Assembly: GCA_963706315.1 (NCBI GenBank)
Contig: CAVPMA010000024.1
Span: 62,001-126,000 of the forward strand
Reading direction: 5' to 3'
DNA length: 64,000 nucleotides
Source of the DNA: CALMEC01 sp963706315
GTDB lineage: Bacteria > Actinomycetota > Thermoleophilia > Miltoncostaeales > Miltoncostaeaceae
The stretch's first letter is position 1, and the number at the start of each line of letters is the position of its first letter. This document shows, in pieces, positions 1-11,413 of the stretch. Both the position numbers and the translations under genes were made by a program. Below the pieces are notes generated by a model that was given only the letters and a program-made list of their open reading frames with translations, was not told where the DNA came from and ran no database searches.

Positions 1-2137
<2,137 letters not shown>

Positions 2138-2272
2138 GCGTTGTTCGCTGTCGGCGCTTCGGTCCGCCAACCGTCCCCCAAGGTGCCTGGTCTCAACCCC
2201 GGTCCCCGACCCGCCGGGAGGCGCGACGCTACCACAGCAACCGCCCCCGCAGGGCGCGCCGGACCGACGAAG

Positions 2273-2342
2273 TGTCGACAATCAGACTTGTATTCCGCCA
2301 AACAGCCCTTCAGGATCGGATCGATGAGCGAAACTGTCGACA
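2273..2342. promoter_or_regulatory. Paired TGTCGACA operators, GntR/FadR type
   Basis: Two identical palindromes TGTCGACA lie at 2273-2280 and 2335-2342, one upstream of the GntR gene and one over its first codons. The second is part of a perfect 14-bp palindrome (AACTGTCGACAGTT, 2332-2345). They fit the GT-N-N-AC operator core of FadR-subfamily GntR proteins. They lie beside the divergent mutase/GntR promoters, so autoregulation plus control of the propionyl-CoA genes is the natural reading. Binding itself is inferred. Confidence 0.5.
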
Positions 2343-3019
2343 GTTCGGCGTCGTCGGGCGTCCCCGCCGACACCGCGTCGACACTGTCTGCGCACCTCAC
2401 CGAACGGCTCGTGGAGGCGATCGTGTCCGGCGAGCTGACCTCGGGCGAGAAGCTCAGCGAGCCGGAGCTCGCGCAGCGGTTCGGCACGAGTCGCGGGCCG
2501 CTCCGAGAGGCGCTGCAGCGTCTCGAGGGCATGCGGCTCGTCGAACGGCGGCCGCATCAGGGCGCGCGGGTCGCCGTGGTGGGACGGCGCGAGCTCGCCG
2601 ACCTCTACGCGGTGCGAGAGGCGCTGGAGGGCATGGCGTGCCGGCTGGCCGCGGAGGTGATGAGCGACGAGGAGATCGCGTCGCTGCGGCAGCTCCTCGT
2701 CGATCACGAGCGGCTCCCCGAGGTGCAGGCCGACCGCAGCTACTTCCAGGAGGAGGGCTATCTCGACTTCCACTTCCGTGTCGTCCAGGCGAGCCGCAAC
2801 GACGAGCTCATCGCGTTCCTCGCCGGCCAGCTCTACCACCGGGTCCGGCTCTACCGGTACCGCTCCAGCCACGTGAGCCGCCGCCCGCAGCGGGCCCTCA
2901 AGGAGCACCACCAGATCCTCGACGCGATCGAGGCCCGCGACGGCGAGCTCGCCGAGATCCTCATGCGCCGCCACATCCACGCGGCGCGGTCGAGCATCGA
3001 GGAGCAGCTCCCGACGTGA
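2324..3019 (+). CDS. GntR-family transcriptional regulator (FadR/FCD type)
   Basis: A 231-residue cytosolic regulator. An N-terminal winged helix-turn-helix (about residues 20-85) has the family signature LSEPELAQRFGTSRGPLREAL followed by LVERRPHQGARV. An all-helical FCD ligand domain follows (about 95-220), with LYAVREALEGMACRLAAE, FHFRVVQASRNDEL and the terminal HHQILDAIEARD...HIHAARSSIEEQ segment that supplies metal/ligand histidines in this family. The ATG at 2324 starts the conserved reading. It is transcribed away from the mutase and sits over TGTCGACA boxes, so it probably represses the methylmalonyl-CoA genes and itself, with an acyl-CoA or organic acid as likely effector (inferred). 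Confidence 0.9.
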   Translation: MSETVDSSASSGVPADTASTLSAHLTERLVEAIVSGELTSGEKLSEPELAQRFGTSRGPLREALQRLEGMRLVERRPHQGARVAVVGRRELADLYAVREALEGMACRLAAEVMSDEEIASLRQLLVDHERLPEVQADRSYFQEEGYLDFHFRVVQASRNDELIAFLAGQLYHRVRLYRYRSSHVSRRPQRALKEHHQILDAIEARDGELAEILMRRHIHAARSSIEEQLPT

Positions 3020-3076
3020 CCCCCGCGGACGAAGGCCCGCGCTCACGTCGAGCGCTCCGTGTGCCGATGGAGTGGC

Positions 3077-3241
3077 ATGCGCGGGGTGATGATGATCGCG
3101 GTGCTGGTCGGCTCCACCCTCGGAGCGCTCGTGCCGAGCCTCTGGGGAGCGGGCATGCTCTCGGTCGCCGGCGTCGTCTTCTCGATCCTCGGCGGCGTCG
3201 CGGGCATCTGGGCCGGCGCCCGCATCGGCGCGGGCCTCTAG
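3077..3241 (+). CDS. Small two-helix membrane protein, unknown function
   Basis: A 54-residue hydrophobic protein with two predicted membrane spans (about residues 4-24 and 28-50), rich in glycine and small residues (SILGGVAGIWAGARIGAGL). It recalls the many short glycine-rich bacterial membrane proteins without assigned function. The ATG at 3077 is preferred to a GTG at 3059, since the extra residues are not hydrophobic. It follows the GntR gene on the same strand by about 60 nt and could be cotranscribed. No function can be assigned. Confidence 0.5.
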   Translation: MRGVMMIAVLVGSTLGALVPSLWGAGMLSVAGVVFSILGGVAGIWAGARIGAGL

Positions 3242-3334
3242 TCACCTTCTGGTGATTCGGCCGCCCGTGTGGCCGGTGGGTGCATCGCCTTCCCCGACCG
3301 TGACCCGAGCCCCGCTGGTGCTGCCCGCAAGGTC

Positions 3335-3362
3335 GTTGCACGTGTAACAAAAGGCGTATGCT
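3335..3362 (+). promoter_or_regulatory. Candidate cox promoter with overlapping palindrome
   Basis: A -10-like TATGCT (3357-3362) lies about 30 nt upstream of coxM. Just upstream is an imperfect 14-bp palindrome, GTTGCACGTGTAAC (3335-3348), centred on CACGTG. It overlaps TTGCAC (3336-3341), a possible -35, though the spacer from that hexamer is only 15 nt. The palindrome is a reasonable operator for whatever regulates CO oxidation. No regulator gene for it is identifiable here. Confidence 0.35.
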
Positions 3363-3392
3363 CGATGGGCCGGTTCGTCAAAGGGGGAACCT

Positions 3393-4271
3393 ATGTACCC
3401 GGCCAGCTTCGACTACGTCGCGCCGACCAGTCTTGAGGAGGCAATCGCCCTCCTCGACAAGCACGGCTACGACGCGAAGGTCATCGCGGGAGGCCAGAGC
3501 CTCATCCCGCTCATGAAGTTCCGGTTCGCCGGCCCGGCGGTGCTCGTCGACATCAACCGCATCCCCGGGCTCGACACGATCGCGGAGGGTGACGGCGGTT
3601 TGCGCATCGGGGCGCTGGTGCGCCACAAGGACGCGGAGCGCGCCGAGCTGCTGCACGGTGGCCGGTGGGGGCTCCTCGGCGCGACCGCACGCCTGGTTGC
3701 CGATCCACTGGTGCGCAACCGCGGGACGGTGTGCGGCTCGCTCGCCCATGCCGACCCGCAGGGCGACTGGGCATCGACCATGATGGCCGCCCGCGGCGAA
3801 GTCGTTGCCCAGGGCCCGAGCGGGTCGCGACGCATCCCGGTCGGCGAGCTCGTCACCGGTCCGTTCGAGACGCAGCTTGCGCCGAACGAGATCATCACGG
3901 AGGTGGTCGTGCCCGATCCCGGTGCGGCCACGGGGGGTACGTATCTGAAGCTCGAGCGAAAGGTCGGCGACTACGCGACCGCCGCGGTGGCCGCCCAGGT
4001 GACCATGGCGAACGGCTCGATCGGCAGGGCGGGCATCGCGCTCACCGGTGTCGGCGCGCGGAACATCCAGGCGACCGAGGCCGAGGAGCTGCTCGCCGGC
4101 AAGGAGCCGTCGGACGAGCTCGTCAAGGCGGCGGCGAACCTCGCGGCAGCCGCGGCCGATCCTACGGCCGACAACCGGGGCAGCGTGGAGTACAAGCGGA
4201 GCGTGATTCGGGTGTTCACCGATCGCGCACTCACCGAATCCATCCGTCAGGCGAAGGGAGGCGCGCTGTGA
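3393..4271 (+). CDS. coxM: Carbon monoxide dehydrogenase medium (FAD) subunit
   Basis: A 292-residue flavoprotein subunit of the molybdenum-copper CO dehydrogenase, carrying electrons from the iron-sulfur subunit to the quinone pool. FAD-binding motifs are AGGQSLIPLMKFR (AGGQS at 32-36) and TVCGSLAHADPQGD, followed by the CO_deh_flav C-terminal domain (YLKLERKVGDYATAAVAA and onward). Length is normal for CoxM. A clear ribosome site (AAAGGGGGA) precedes the ATG. It is the first gene of coxM-coxS-coxL, the M-S-L order of form I CO dehydrogenases, and its stop overlaps the coxS GTG by 4 nt. Confidence 0.95.
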   Translation: MYPASFDYVAPTSLEEAIALLDKHGYDAKVIAGGQSLIPLMKFRFAGPAVLVDINRIPGLDTIAEGDGGLRIGALVRHKDAERAELLHGGRWGLLGATARLVADPLVRNRGTVCGSLAHADPQGDWASTMMAARGEVVAQGPSGSRRIPVGELVTGPFETQLAPNEIITEVVVPDPGAATGGTYLKLERKVGDYATAAVAAQVTMANGSIGRAGIALTGVGARNIQATEAEELLAGKEPSDELVKAAANLAAAAADPTADNRGSVEYKRSVIRVFTDRALTESIRQAKGGAL

Positions 4272-4766
4272 GCACCGACGCACCCCCGGCCACCAGGTCG
4301 GTCACCGTCACCATCAACGGCGCCACGCGCAGCGCGGAGGTCGAGCCGCGCATGCTGCTCGTCTGGTACATCCGCGAGGCCCTCGGCCTGACCGGAACGC
4401 ACATCGGGTGCGACACCACCAGCTGCGGCGCGTGCACCGTCCTCGTCGACGGCGTCCCCATGAAGTCGTGCACCATGTTCGCCGTGCAGGCGGAGGGCTG
4501 CGAGATCACCACCGTCGAGGGGCTCAAGGGCCCGCCGGTCTCCACCCGGTGCAGGAGGGATTCCACGAGGAGCACGGCCTGCAGTGCGGGTTCTGCACCC
4601 CGGGGATGATGCTGACCTCCGTCGCGCTGCTCGCCGACAACCCGAACCCGAGCGAAGAGGAGATCCGGTGGGCGCTGTCCGGCCAGATCTGCCGGTGCAC
4701 CGGGTACACCAACATCGTCAAGGCCGTGCAGTACGCGGCGAAGAAGCTCGCTGAGGGAGGTGGGTC

Positions 4767-4770
<4 letters not shown>
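4268..4770 (+). CDS. coxS: Carbon monoxide dehydrogenase small (2Fe-2S) subunit, frameshifted
   Basis: Both [2Fe-2S] domains of CoxS are recognisable but in different frames. From the GTG at 4268, residues up to about 90 contain the plant-ferredoxin-like cluster site GCDTTSCGACTVLVDG. The rest, in the -1 frame, starts around GLHPVQEGFHEEHG and holds the second cluster motifs QCGFCTPGMM and QICRCTGYTNIVKA. The switch lies in 4529-4542 within a G/C run and is explained by one missing base. Every other residue looks functional, so a sequencing error is likelier than gene death. The start overlaps coxM (GTGA) and the stop overlaps coxL (GTGA), so the three genes are translationally coupled. It passes electrons from the Mo-Cu centre to FAD. 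Confidence 0.88.
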
Positions 4771-7105
<2,335 letters not shown>

Positions 7106-7109
<4 letters not shown>

Positions 7110-7996
7110 GCGAGCTGATCGCCAGGGCCGCCCGGCTCGGAGCGGAGGGGACGGCGTACGCGCTGGCGACGGTCGTCGGCGTGCGTCGTCCCGCGTCGGC
7201 CCGCACCGGCAACCAGGCGATCGTCACGGCGGACGGCGGGATCGACGGATGGGTGGGCGGGGCCTGCTCGGAGCCGGTCGTGATCCGCGAGGCGCTCCGG
7301 TCGCTCGCCGACGGGCAGCCGCGCCTGGTGAAGATCTGTCCTGACGGGTCGGAGCAGGCCGCGGACGACCCGGACGTGGTCGTCGCGGTGAGCTCCTGCG
7401 CATCGGAGGGAACCGTGGAGGTGTTCATTCAGCCGCACCTGCCGAGCCCGCTGCTGCGGGTCGTCGGGGACAGCCCGGCCGGGCGGACGCTCGCGGGGCT
7501 GGCCCGGACCATCGGGTGGCGCGTCACCGCGGATGCCGGTGACGCCGACGCGGTGGTGGTGGCCACGATGGGCCGCGGCGACGAGGACGCGCTCGCGGAG
7601 GCGATCGGGTCCGGCGCCGAGTACGTCGGGTTGGTCGCCAGCACCCGGAGGGCCGGCGTCGTGCGCGCCGCGCTCCGCGACCGCGGCATCGCCGACGAAC
7701 GCCTGGCGACGGTGCGGAGTCCGGCGGGTCTCGACCTGGGTCCGTGCACGCAGGAGGAGATCGCGGTGGCGATCCTCGCTGAGCTGGTCGCGTGGAGCCA
7801 CGGTCGCGGGGGCTCGCCCAGCCAGCTGCTCGAAGCGGTCGATCCGGTGTGCGGGATGACGGTCAGCGTGGACGGCAACGACGTCACGTATGCGTACAAC
7901 GGGACGACGTACTACTTCTGCTGCCCCGGCTGCCGCGGCATGTTCGAGGCGGATCCCGAGAAGGCCCTCAACACGGTGCGGCCAACCTTCGGCTGA
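7106..7996 (+). CDS. XdhC/CoxI-family molybdoenzyme maturation protein fused to a YHS metal domain
   Basis: A 296-residue protein in two parts. Residues 1 to about 235 are XdhC/CoxI-like: an N-terminal domain with GNQAIVTADGGIDGWVGGACSE and a C-terminal Rossmann-like domain ending in CTQEEIAVAILAEL. XdhC proteins bind molybdenum cofactor and promote its sulfuration and insertion. After a short linker, about 250-290 form a YHS domain: DPVCGMTVSVDG, then YNGTTYYFCCPGCRGMF, with four cysteines able to bind a metal. YHS domains occur in copper ATPases and monooxygenases. The GTG start overlaps the coxL stop by 4 nt. The context suggests it finishes the Mo-Cu site of CoxL; copper delivery by the YHS part is my inference. 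Confidence 0.87.
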
Positions 7997-8029
7997 GCGG
8001 CGTCAGGACGGGCCGACTCGTCCAGCCAG

Positions 8030-8193
8030 CAGGGAGCGGCGTCCGCGCTCCGGTGGACCTCCCAGAGGCTCATCCCGAGCCGTTGTGATCCCGCCCGCCA
8101 GCCGAGGGTCCGGTACCGGCCGCCGAAGCCCGCCGGCGGCGGCTGGCCGCGGCCGGCCTGCCCGTCGAACTCCTGCGAGTCGACGTTCGGCAT
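8030..8193 (-). pseudogene. Remnant of a small cupin gene
   Basis: On the minus strand an ATG at 8193 opens a stretch starting MPNVDSQEFDG and running to LGWRAGSQRLGMSLWEV, resembling the N-terminus of small actinobacterial cupin proteins (MPNV..., then RLGASLWEVPPG). The reading then degenerates where the proline-glycine turn and the metal-binding histidines should be, and nothing cupin-like remains before the XdhC stop. I read it as a gene fragment after deletion. It fills part of the 326-nt gap between the xdhC-like gene and the next gene. The match is by eye and short. Confidence 0.35.
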
Positions 8194-8255
8194 CGTCGCT
8201 CCGCGGATCGGCGTGGTCGAAGCCCAAGCGTTCGTCGGCTCGGCGGCGCGGCCAC

Positions 8256-8286
8256 TTGACTTGAAGTGAACTTCAAGTTGTACCGT
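8256..8286 (+). promoter_or_regulatory. MerR/SoxR-type promoter with 19-bp spacer
   Basis: TTGACT (8256-8261) and TACCGT (8281-8286) are separated by exactly 19 nt. The spacer is filled by a perfect inverted repeat, ACTTGAAG (8259-8266) and CTTCAAGT (8271-8278) around TGAA. An over-long 19-20 nt spacer occupied by a dyad is the hallmark of promoters activated by MerR-family regulators, which untwist the DNA. The sequence also resembles SoxR and related actinobacterial sites. It would start transcription near 8292, in front of the gene at 8323. No MerR gene lies in the window. Confidence 0.65.
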
Positions 8287-8322
8287 CGTGCGAAACATCC
8301 GACTGCGTCGGGAGGAGTGATC

Positions 8323-8670
8323 ATGGATGGGGTGGTGGGTGCAGGCGATCGAATCGCCGAGGAGGTCACGTCGTGGCCCGGCGTGACCGCGGGACCGGGT
8401 TCGCGTGGAGAGTTCGCCTTCAGGATCGGTCGGCGCGAGATCGGCCATCTGCATGGCGACCGCGCGGCCCATTTCGGGTTCCCGAAGGACGTGTGGGCCC
8501 GCCTCTACGTGCAGCGGCGGATCGACTACCATCCGGTGTTCCCGGGCCAGCCGGGCTTCGCGGCGCGCCGGATCGCGGACGACGCCGACGTGCGCGACGT
8601 GATCGAGCTGCTGCGCCTGAACTACGACCGTGTCGTCGCCCGCCACGGCCTCCCGGCAACCGCCGCCTGA
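8323..8670 (+). CDS. Small DUF5519/luciferase-domain-like protein
   Basis: A 115-residue soluble protein with the pattern GEFAFRIGRREIGHLHGDRAAHFGFPKDVW, then IADDADVRDVIELLRLNYDRV, seen in short actinobacterial proteins annotated as DUF5519 or luciferase-domain proteins. The biochemical role of these is not established. The ATG at 8323 is chosen because GGAGGAG lies 5 nt upstream; a longer reading would run into the promoter. It is a single gene behind a MerR-type promoter, so it is probably induced by a stress or chemical signal. A REP palindrome begins in its stop codon. Confidence 0.6.
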   Translation: MDGVVGAGDRIAEEVTSWPGVTAGPGSRGEFAFRIGRREIGHLHGDRAAHFGFPKDVWARLYVQRRIDYHPVFPGQPGFAARRIADDADVRDVIELLRLNYDRVVARHGLPATAA

Positions 8671-8795
8671 TCGATGGTCCCGGGCAATTAACAATCGCTG
8701 TTCAGCCACTCCGAGGTGCCGGGCATTAACAGTGTTAACCCCCGGCACCAGGTCTTCCCGAAATCGCGATTGTTAATTGCCCGGGACCATCGATC
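8669..8795. repeat. REP palindrome pair (BIME-like) between convergent genes
   Basis: Two 30-nt arms, 8669-8698 and 8766-8795, are perfect reverse complements and contain the REP core GTCCCGGGC-AATTAACAAT. Nested inside the 67-nt loop is a second palindrome (8715-8749) built on GGTGCCGGG...TTAAC-AGT-GTTAA...CCCGGCACC. The element sits between the end of the DUF5519-like gene and the end of the minus-strand amidohydrolase gene, where it could act as a two-way terminator or mRNA stabiliser. The same core occurs at 10995-11043 and on both sides of the transposase at 36920-37657. Confidence 0.85.
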
Positions 8796-8819
8796 AGCGT
8801 GAACGGGCAGTATGGTGAG

Positions 8820-9875
8820 TTAGGCGGGCACGCCGAGCTCCTTCGCCTTCGCCTCCGCGTCGAAGCCGTGTAGGCGGGCGAGGTTGCCGCCGAGGATCTT
8901 CCGCTTCGCCTGGTCAGTCAGGGGCGGGTACCCGCGCTCCTCGACGATGTCGGCGGGGAGCTCGAAGTTCCAGAACTCCTCGAGCGCCCACTGCGGATGC
9001 CAGATCGGGGACTCCCCTCCGTAGATGATCTTGTCCTCGCCGCACCACCAGAGCATCTTGCCGAGAGTCTCCGCGAAGACCCGCGGCTGGCGGGAGATGA
9101 AGTTGACCGTCGCCGCGATCGACCCGTACAGGTTCGGGAACCGGACGATCTGCCACAGCACCTCGTCGAGCCAGGGGAGGCCGACGTGGAAGATCACGAA
9201 GTTGATGTCCGGGAAGTTCGCCGCGGCCCCGTCCATGTCGAACGTGCGGGTGTGCTCGATCGGCTGGGGTCCGAGCGGCACCCCCTTGTGGACGCCGACG
9301 AGGTTCACGCCCAGCTCGAGCGCTTTCTCGAACGCCGGGAAGGCGACCCGCGGGTCGTCCATCCGCCACGGGAACGGCTGACCGTAGTCGTACCGGACGT
9401 TGTAGAACTTGAACGCCTTCGCCCCGTACTCCTTGACCTGGACCTCCATCAGGTCGAGGGCCTTCTTGCCTTCGAGCGGGTTCACGGACCCCCAGAAGAC
9501 GGCGCGATCCGGGTGCTTCTGCGCCATCTCGGCGCACTTCTCCCACGGTGAGAGACCATCTTTGAACAGGTCGGTCAGCGGGAGCGGCTGAGCGACGATC
9601 ATGTCGGTGTCGGAGCCCTCCACGACCATGTCGTAGATCTCGTCGACGCTCCACTCCCGGAAGAACTCATCCCGGGACAAGACCGGCTCGCCGGCCTTCG
9701 TGAGGAACTGATGAAACGCATAGAGGTGCTCGTCGAACATCTCGCCCGGCGGTCCGAACGCGTTGCTCTTGTCGAAGTTGAAGATGTGACACACGCAGTC
9801 GAACACGAACGCAGGGACCTTGCGCTCCCGCGTCGCCGTGCCCGAGCGGGTGGTCTTGGTCTTGGCCTTGGCCAT
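8820..9875 (-). CDS. Amidohydrolase-family (PF04909-like) protein with altered metal site
   Basis: A 351-residue TIM-barrel protein resembling the amidohydrolase-2 group (ACMSD and related decarboxylases/hydrolases). Segments in order: FVFDCVCHIFNFD near residue 25, FWGSVNPLEGKKALDLME, GAKAFKFYNVRYDYGQPFPWRMDD, LVGVHKGVPLGPQPIEH, NFVIFHVGLPWLDE and a C-terminal IIYGGESPIWHPQWA. The N-terminal metal motif is normally DxHxH; here it reads DCVCH, with Val replacing the first His. The late catalytic Asp region reads GGES. Either the metal site is rebuilt with Cys/Glu or the enzyme works differently. It starts 1 nt after the MIP18-like gene and is the last gene of a three-gene minus-strand operon. 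Substrate unknown. Confidence 0.8.
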   Translation of the reverse strand: MAKAKTKTTRSGTATRERKVPAFVFDCVCHIFNFDKSNAFGPPGEMFDEHLYAFHQFLTKAGEPVLSRDEFFREWSVDEIYDMVVEGSDTDMIVAQPLPLTDLFKDGLSPWEKCAEMAQKHPDRAVFWGSVNPLEGKKALDLMEVQVKEYGAKAFKFYNVRYDYGQPFPWRMDDPRVAFPAFEKALELGVNLVGVHKGVPLGPQPIEHTRTFDMDGAAANFPDINFVIFHVGLPWLDEVLWQIVRFPNLYGSIAATVNFISRQPRVFAETLGKMLWWCGEDKIIYGGESPIWHPQWALEEFWNFELPADIVEERGYPPLTDQAKRKILGGNLARLHGFDAEAKAKELGVPA

Positions 9876-9876
9876 C

Positions 9877-10251
9877 TCAGACCCCCTGACTGATTGCGGC
9901 TTCCCTCGCGAGCCGCGCGTCCCGCAGCGGCGTGAGCTGTTCGAGCGGCATCGCGAGCGCCTCCCGTGCCCGCGGCGACAGCCGCTCGTTCGTCCAGACT
10001 GGGTCCCACAGGACCTCGACCCGGACGTCGTCGACCCCGGCGAGTTCCCGGAGGCGGTCCGGTATCGCGTTGCTCATGTTCGCGACGAACGGGCACCATC
10101 CGGTGGTGAGGACGATCCCCACATGCACCGTCCCCCCGTTGACGCGGACGTCCTCCACGAGGCCCATGTCGACGATCGAGATCCCGCGGTCCTCGCAGCA
10201 CGGGTCGTAGACCTCGCGAAGCGCATCGAGCACATCCTCCCGGTCAACCAT
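9877..10251 (-). CDS. MIP18/DUF59-family metal-sulfur cluster assembly factor
   Basis: A 124-residue protein with the DUF59 (PaaD/SufT/MIP18) pattern: VLDALREVYDPCCEDRGISIVDMGLVEDVRV, then LTTGWCPFVANMSNAI carrying the family Cys-Pro. Such proteins help load iron-sulfur or other metal cofactors onto client enzymes. An excellent ribosome site (AAAGGAGGGAGC) precedes the ATG at 10251. It overlaps the SUMF1-like gene by 8 nt upstream and leaves 1 nt before the amidohydrolase, so a role in assembling that enzyme's cofactor is plausible. The double Cys in DPCCEDRG is unusual for the family. Confidence 0.82.
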   Translation of the reverse strand: MVDREDVLDALREVYDPCCEDRGISIVDMGLVEDVRVNGGTVHVGIVLTTGWCPFVANMSNAIPDRLRELAGVDDVRVEVLWDPVWTNERLSPRAREALAMPLEQLTPLRDARLAREAAISQGV

Positions 10252-10937
10252 GCTCCCTCCTTTCGTCGGCGTGTTGGGTGACGAGTCTGATCCCGGTGGT
10301 GCGGGTCGCGCGCGCCGGGTCGGCCGGCAGGCTGCGGGCGCAGCGCACGCCCCACGCGTGGTCGAGGTAGGAGCCGCCGCGGACGGCCCGCCAGCCGTCG
10401 CCGTCGCGGTCGACGACCCACTCCCAGACGTTGCCGGCCATCTGCTCGGCCCCGGCGGGGCTCGCGCCGGCCGGGTGGCTGTCGACGGGCACGGTCCAGC
10501 CGACGCCGGCTTCGACGCACGCGCACATCTGCGCGTCGAACGTGTCGCCCCATGGCCAGCGCCGGGCGTCCCGGGCCACGGGCTGCAGCCTCCCACTCGT
10601 CGCCGGTCGGGAGGCGCACCGGGTAGCCGAGCTCCTGCGATGCCCAGGCGCAGAGCGCCTCGGCGTCCTCGTAGGTCAGCCCCGTCGCGGGGTGGGATGC
10701 GAGGGCGCCGGCCGGGTCGACGACGCTGGGGCGAAGAGCCGAGGCGGCGGCGAAGGCCGCGGCCTGGGCGACGGTAACGGGATGGCGGCCGATACGGAAC
10801 GGCGCAAGGGTGATCAGGCGTTCCTCGCCGTCGTCGCCCAGGCGGTAGGTACCGCCGGGGACGTCCGCCCATGCGTCGAGCGGGAGGTCTGCCGCGACGA
10901 CGGACTCGGGAAGCACGGAACGAGGCATGGCCTGCAT
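10244..10937 (-). CDS. SUMF1/formylglycine-generating-enzyme-like protein, frameshifted
   Basis: Two frames together give one FGE-sulfatase-domain protein of about 230 residues. The first, from ATG 10937 (GGAG 5-6 nt upstream), contains DVPGGTYRLGDD, RIGRHPVTVAQAAAF, TGLTYEDAEALCAWAS and RLPTGDEWEAAARG. The second continues RDARRWPWGDTFDA, EQMAGNVWEWVVDR, RAVRGGSYLDHAWGVRCA and ends at 10244. The break is near 10580, in a GGCCCGGG run, and one extra base explains it. The family includes formylglycine-generating enzymes and other domain users such as EgtB; substrate unknown. It heads an operon with the MIP18-like and amidohydrolase genes. Confidence 0.75.
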
Positions 10938-10994
10938 TCACACTCCAACCCAGGTTGCGGCGACGCTACCAGCCTTCCTGGACCGGCTCCAACC

Positions 10995-11043
10995 GTCCCG
11001 GGCGATTAACAGTTGGGAAGTCGAATTGTTAATCGCCCGGGAC
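10995..11043. repeat. REP hairpin
   Basis: Perfect 17-bp inverted repeat: GTCCCGGGCGATTAACA (10995-11011) and its complement (11027-11043) around a 15-nt loop. It shares the core of the REP elements at 8669-8795 and around the RAYT gene. It lies in the divergent gap between the SUMF1-like gene and moaD. Confidence 0.85.
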
Positions 11044-11145
11044 CGACGACCGCCGGATGACCTTTGTGAATCGCGGGGGACGGTTGGTATGTCACATCGT
11101 CGAGGCGGGCTCCCGGTCCACGCGTCCTCGCGGGTCGGGACGTCG

Positions 11146-11151
11146 TAGCAT
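11146..11151 (+). promoter_or_regulatory. Leaderless -10 element for moaD (TAGCAT)
   Basis: TAGCAT ends 7 nt before the moaD ATG at 11159, so transcription should start at or next to the A of the start codon. No ribosome site is present. Ten other genes in the window show the same spacing. Confidence 0.5.
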
Positions 11152-11158
11152 TCGCGTC

Positions 11159-11413
11159 ATGCCCAGCGAGATCTCGGTCACGGTGCGCCTGTTCGCGTCG
11201 CTGCGCGAAGCGGCCGGTACCGGGCGGCTGCAGGTTGCGGTGCCGCACGCCACGCCCGTCGGCGCGCTCTGGTCCCACCTGCCGCCCGAGGTCGCCGCCG
11301 GCGACCCGCCCGCCGCGCTCCGCTACGCCCTCAATCACGAATGGACCCTGCCCGGCGCCGCCCTGCGCGACGGCGACGAGGTCGCCCTCGTGCTGCCCGT
11401 GAGCGGCGGATGA
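11159..11413 (+). CDS. moaD: Molybdopterin synthase sulfur carrier subunit MoaD
   Basis: An 84-residue ubiquitin-fold protein with SVTVRLFASLREAAG near the N-terminus and the C-terminal tail VALVLPVSGG. Its terminal Gly-Gly is adenylated and thiocarboxylated to carry sulfur for molybdopterin synthesis. It acts with MoaE, encoded next with a 4-nt ATGA overlap. The start is set by conservation and a -10 element 7 nt upstream. The product is needed for CO dehydrogenase, encoded 4 kb away. Confidence 0.92.
   Translation: MPSEISVTVRLFASLREAAGTGRLQVAVPHATPVGALWSHLPPEVAAGDPPAALRYALNHEWTLPGAALRDGDEVALVLPVSGG

Noticed and set aside
3242..3256. TCACC-TTCT-GGTGA hairpin after the small membrane gene as terminator
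   Set aside because: A five-base stem without a T-run is too weak to claim.
7912..8748. A minus-strand frame crossing the xdhC end, the cupin-like fragment and the DUF5519-like gene
   Set aside because: Only its middle looks like protein (the cupin fragment); the rest is antisense to real genes.
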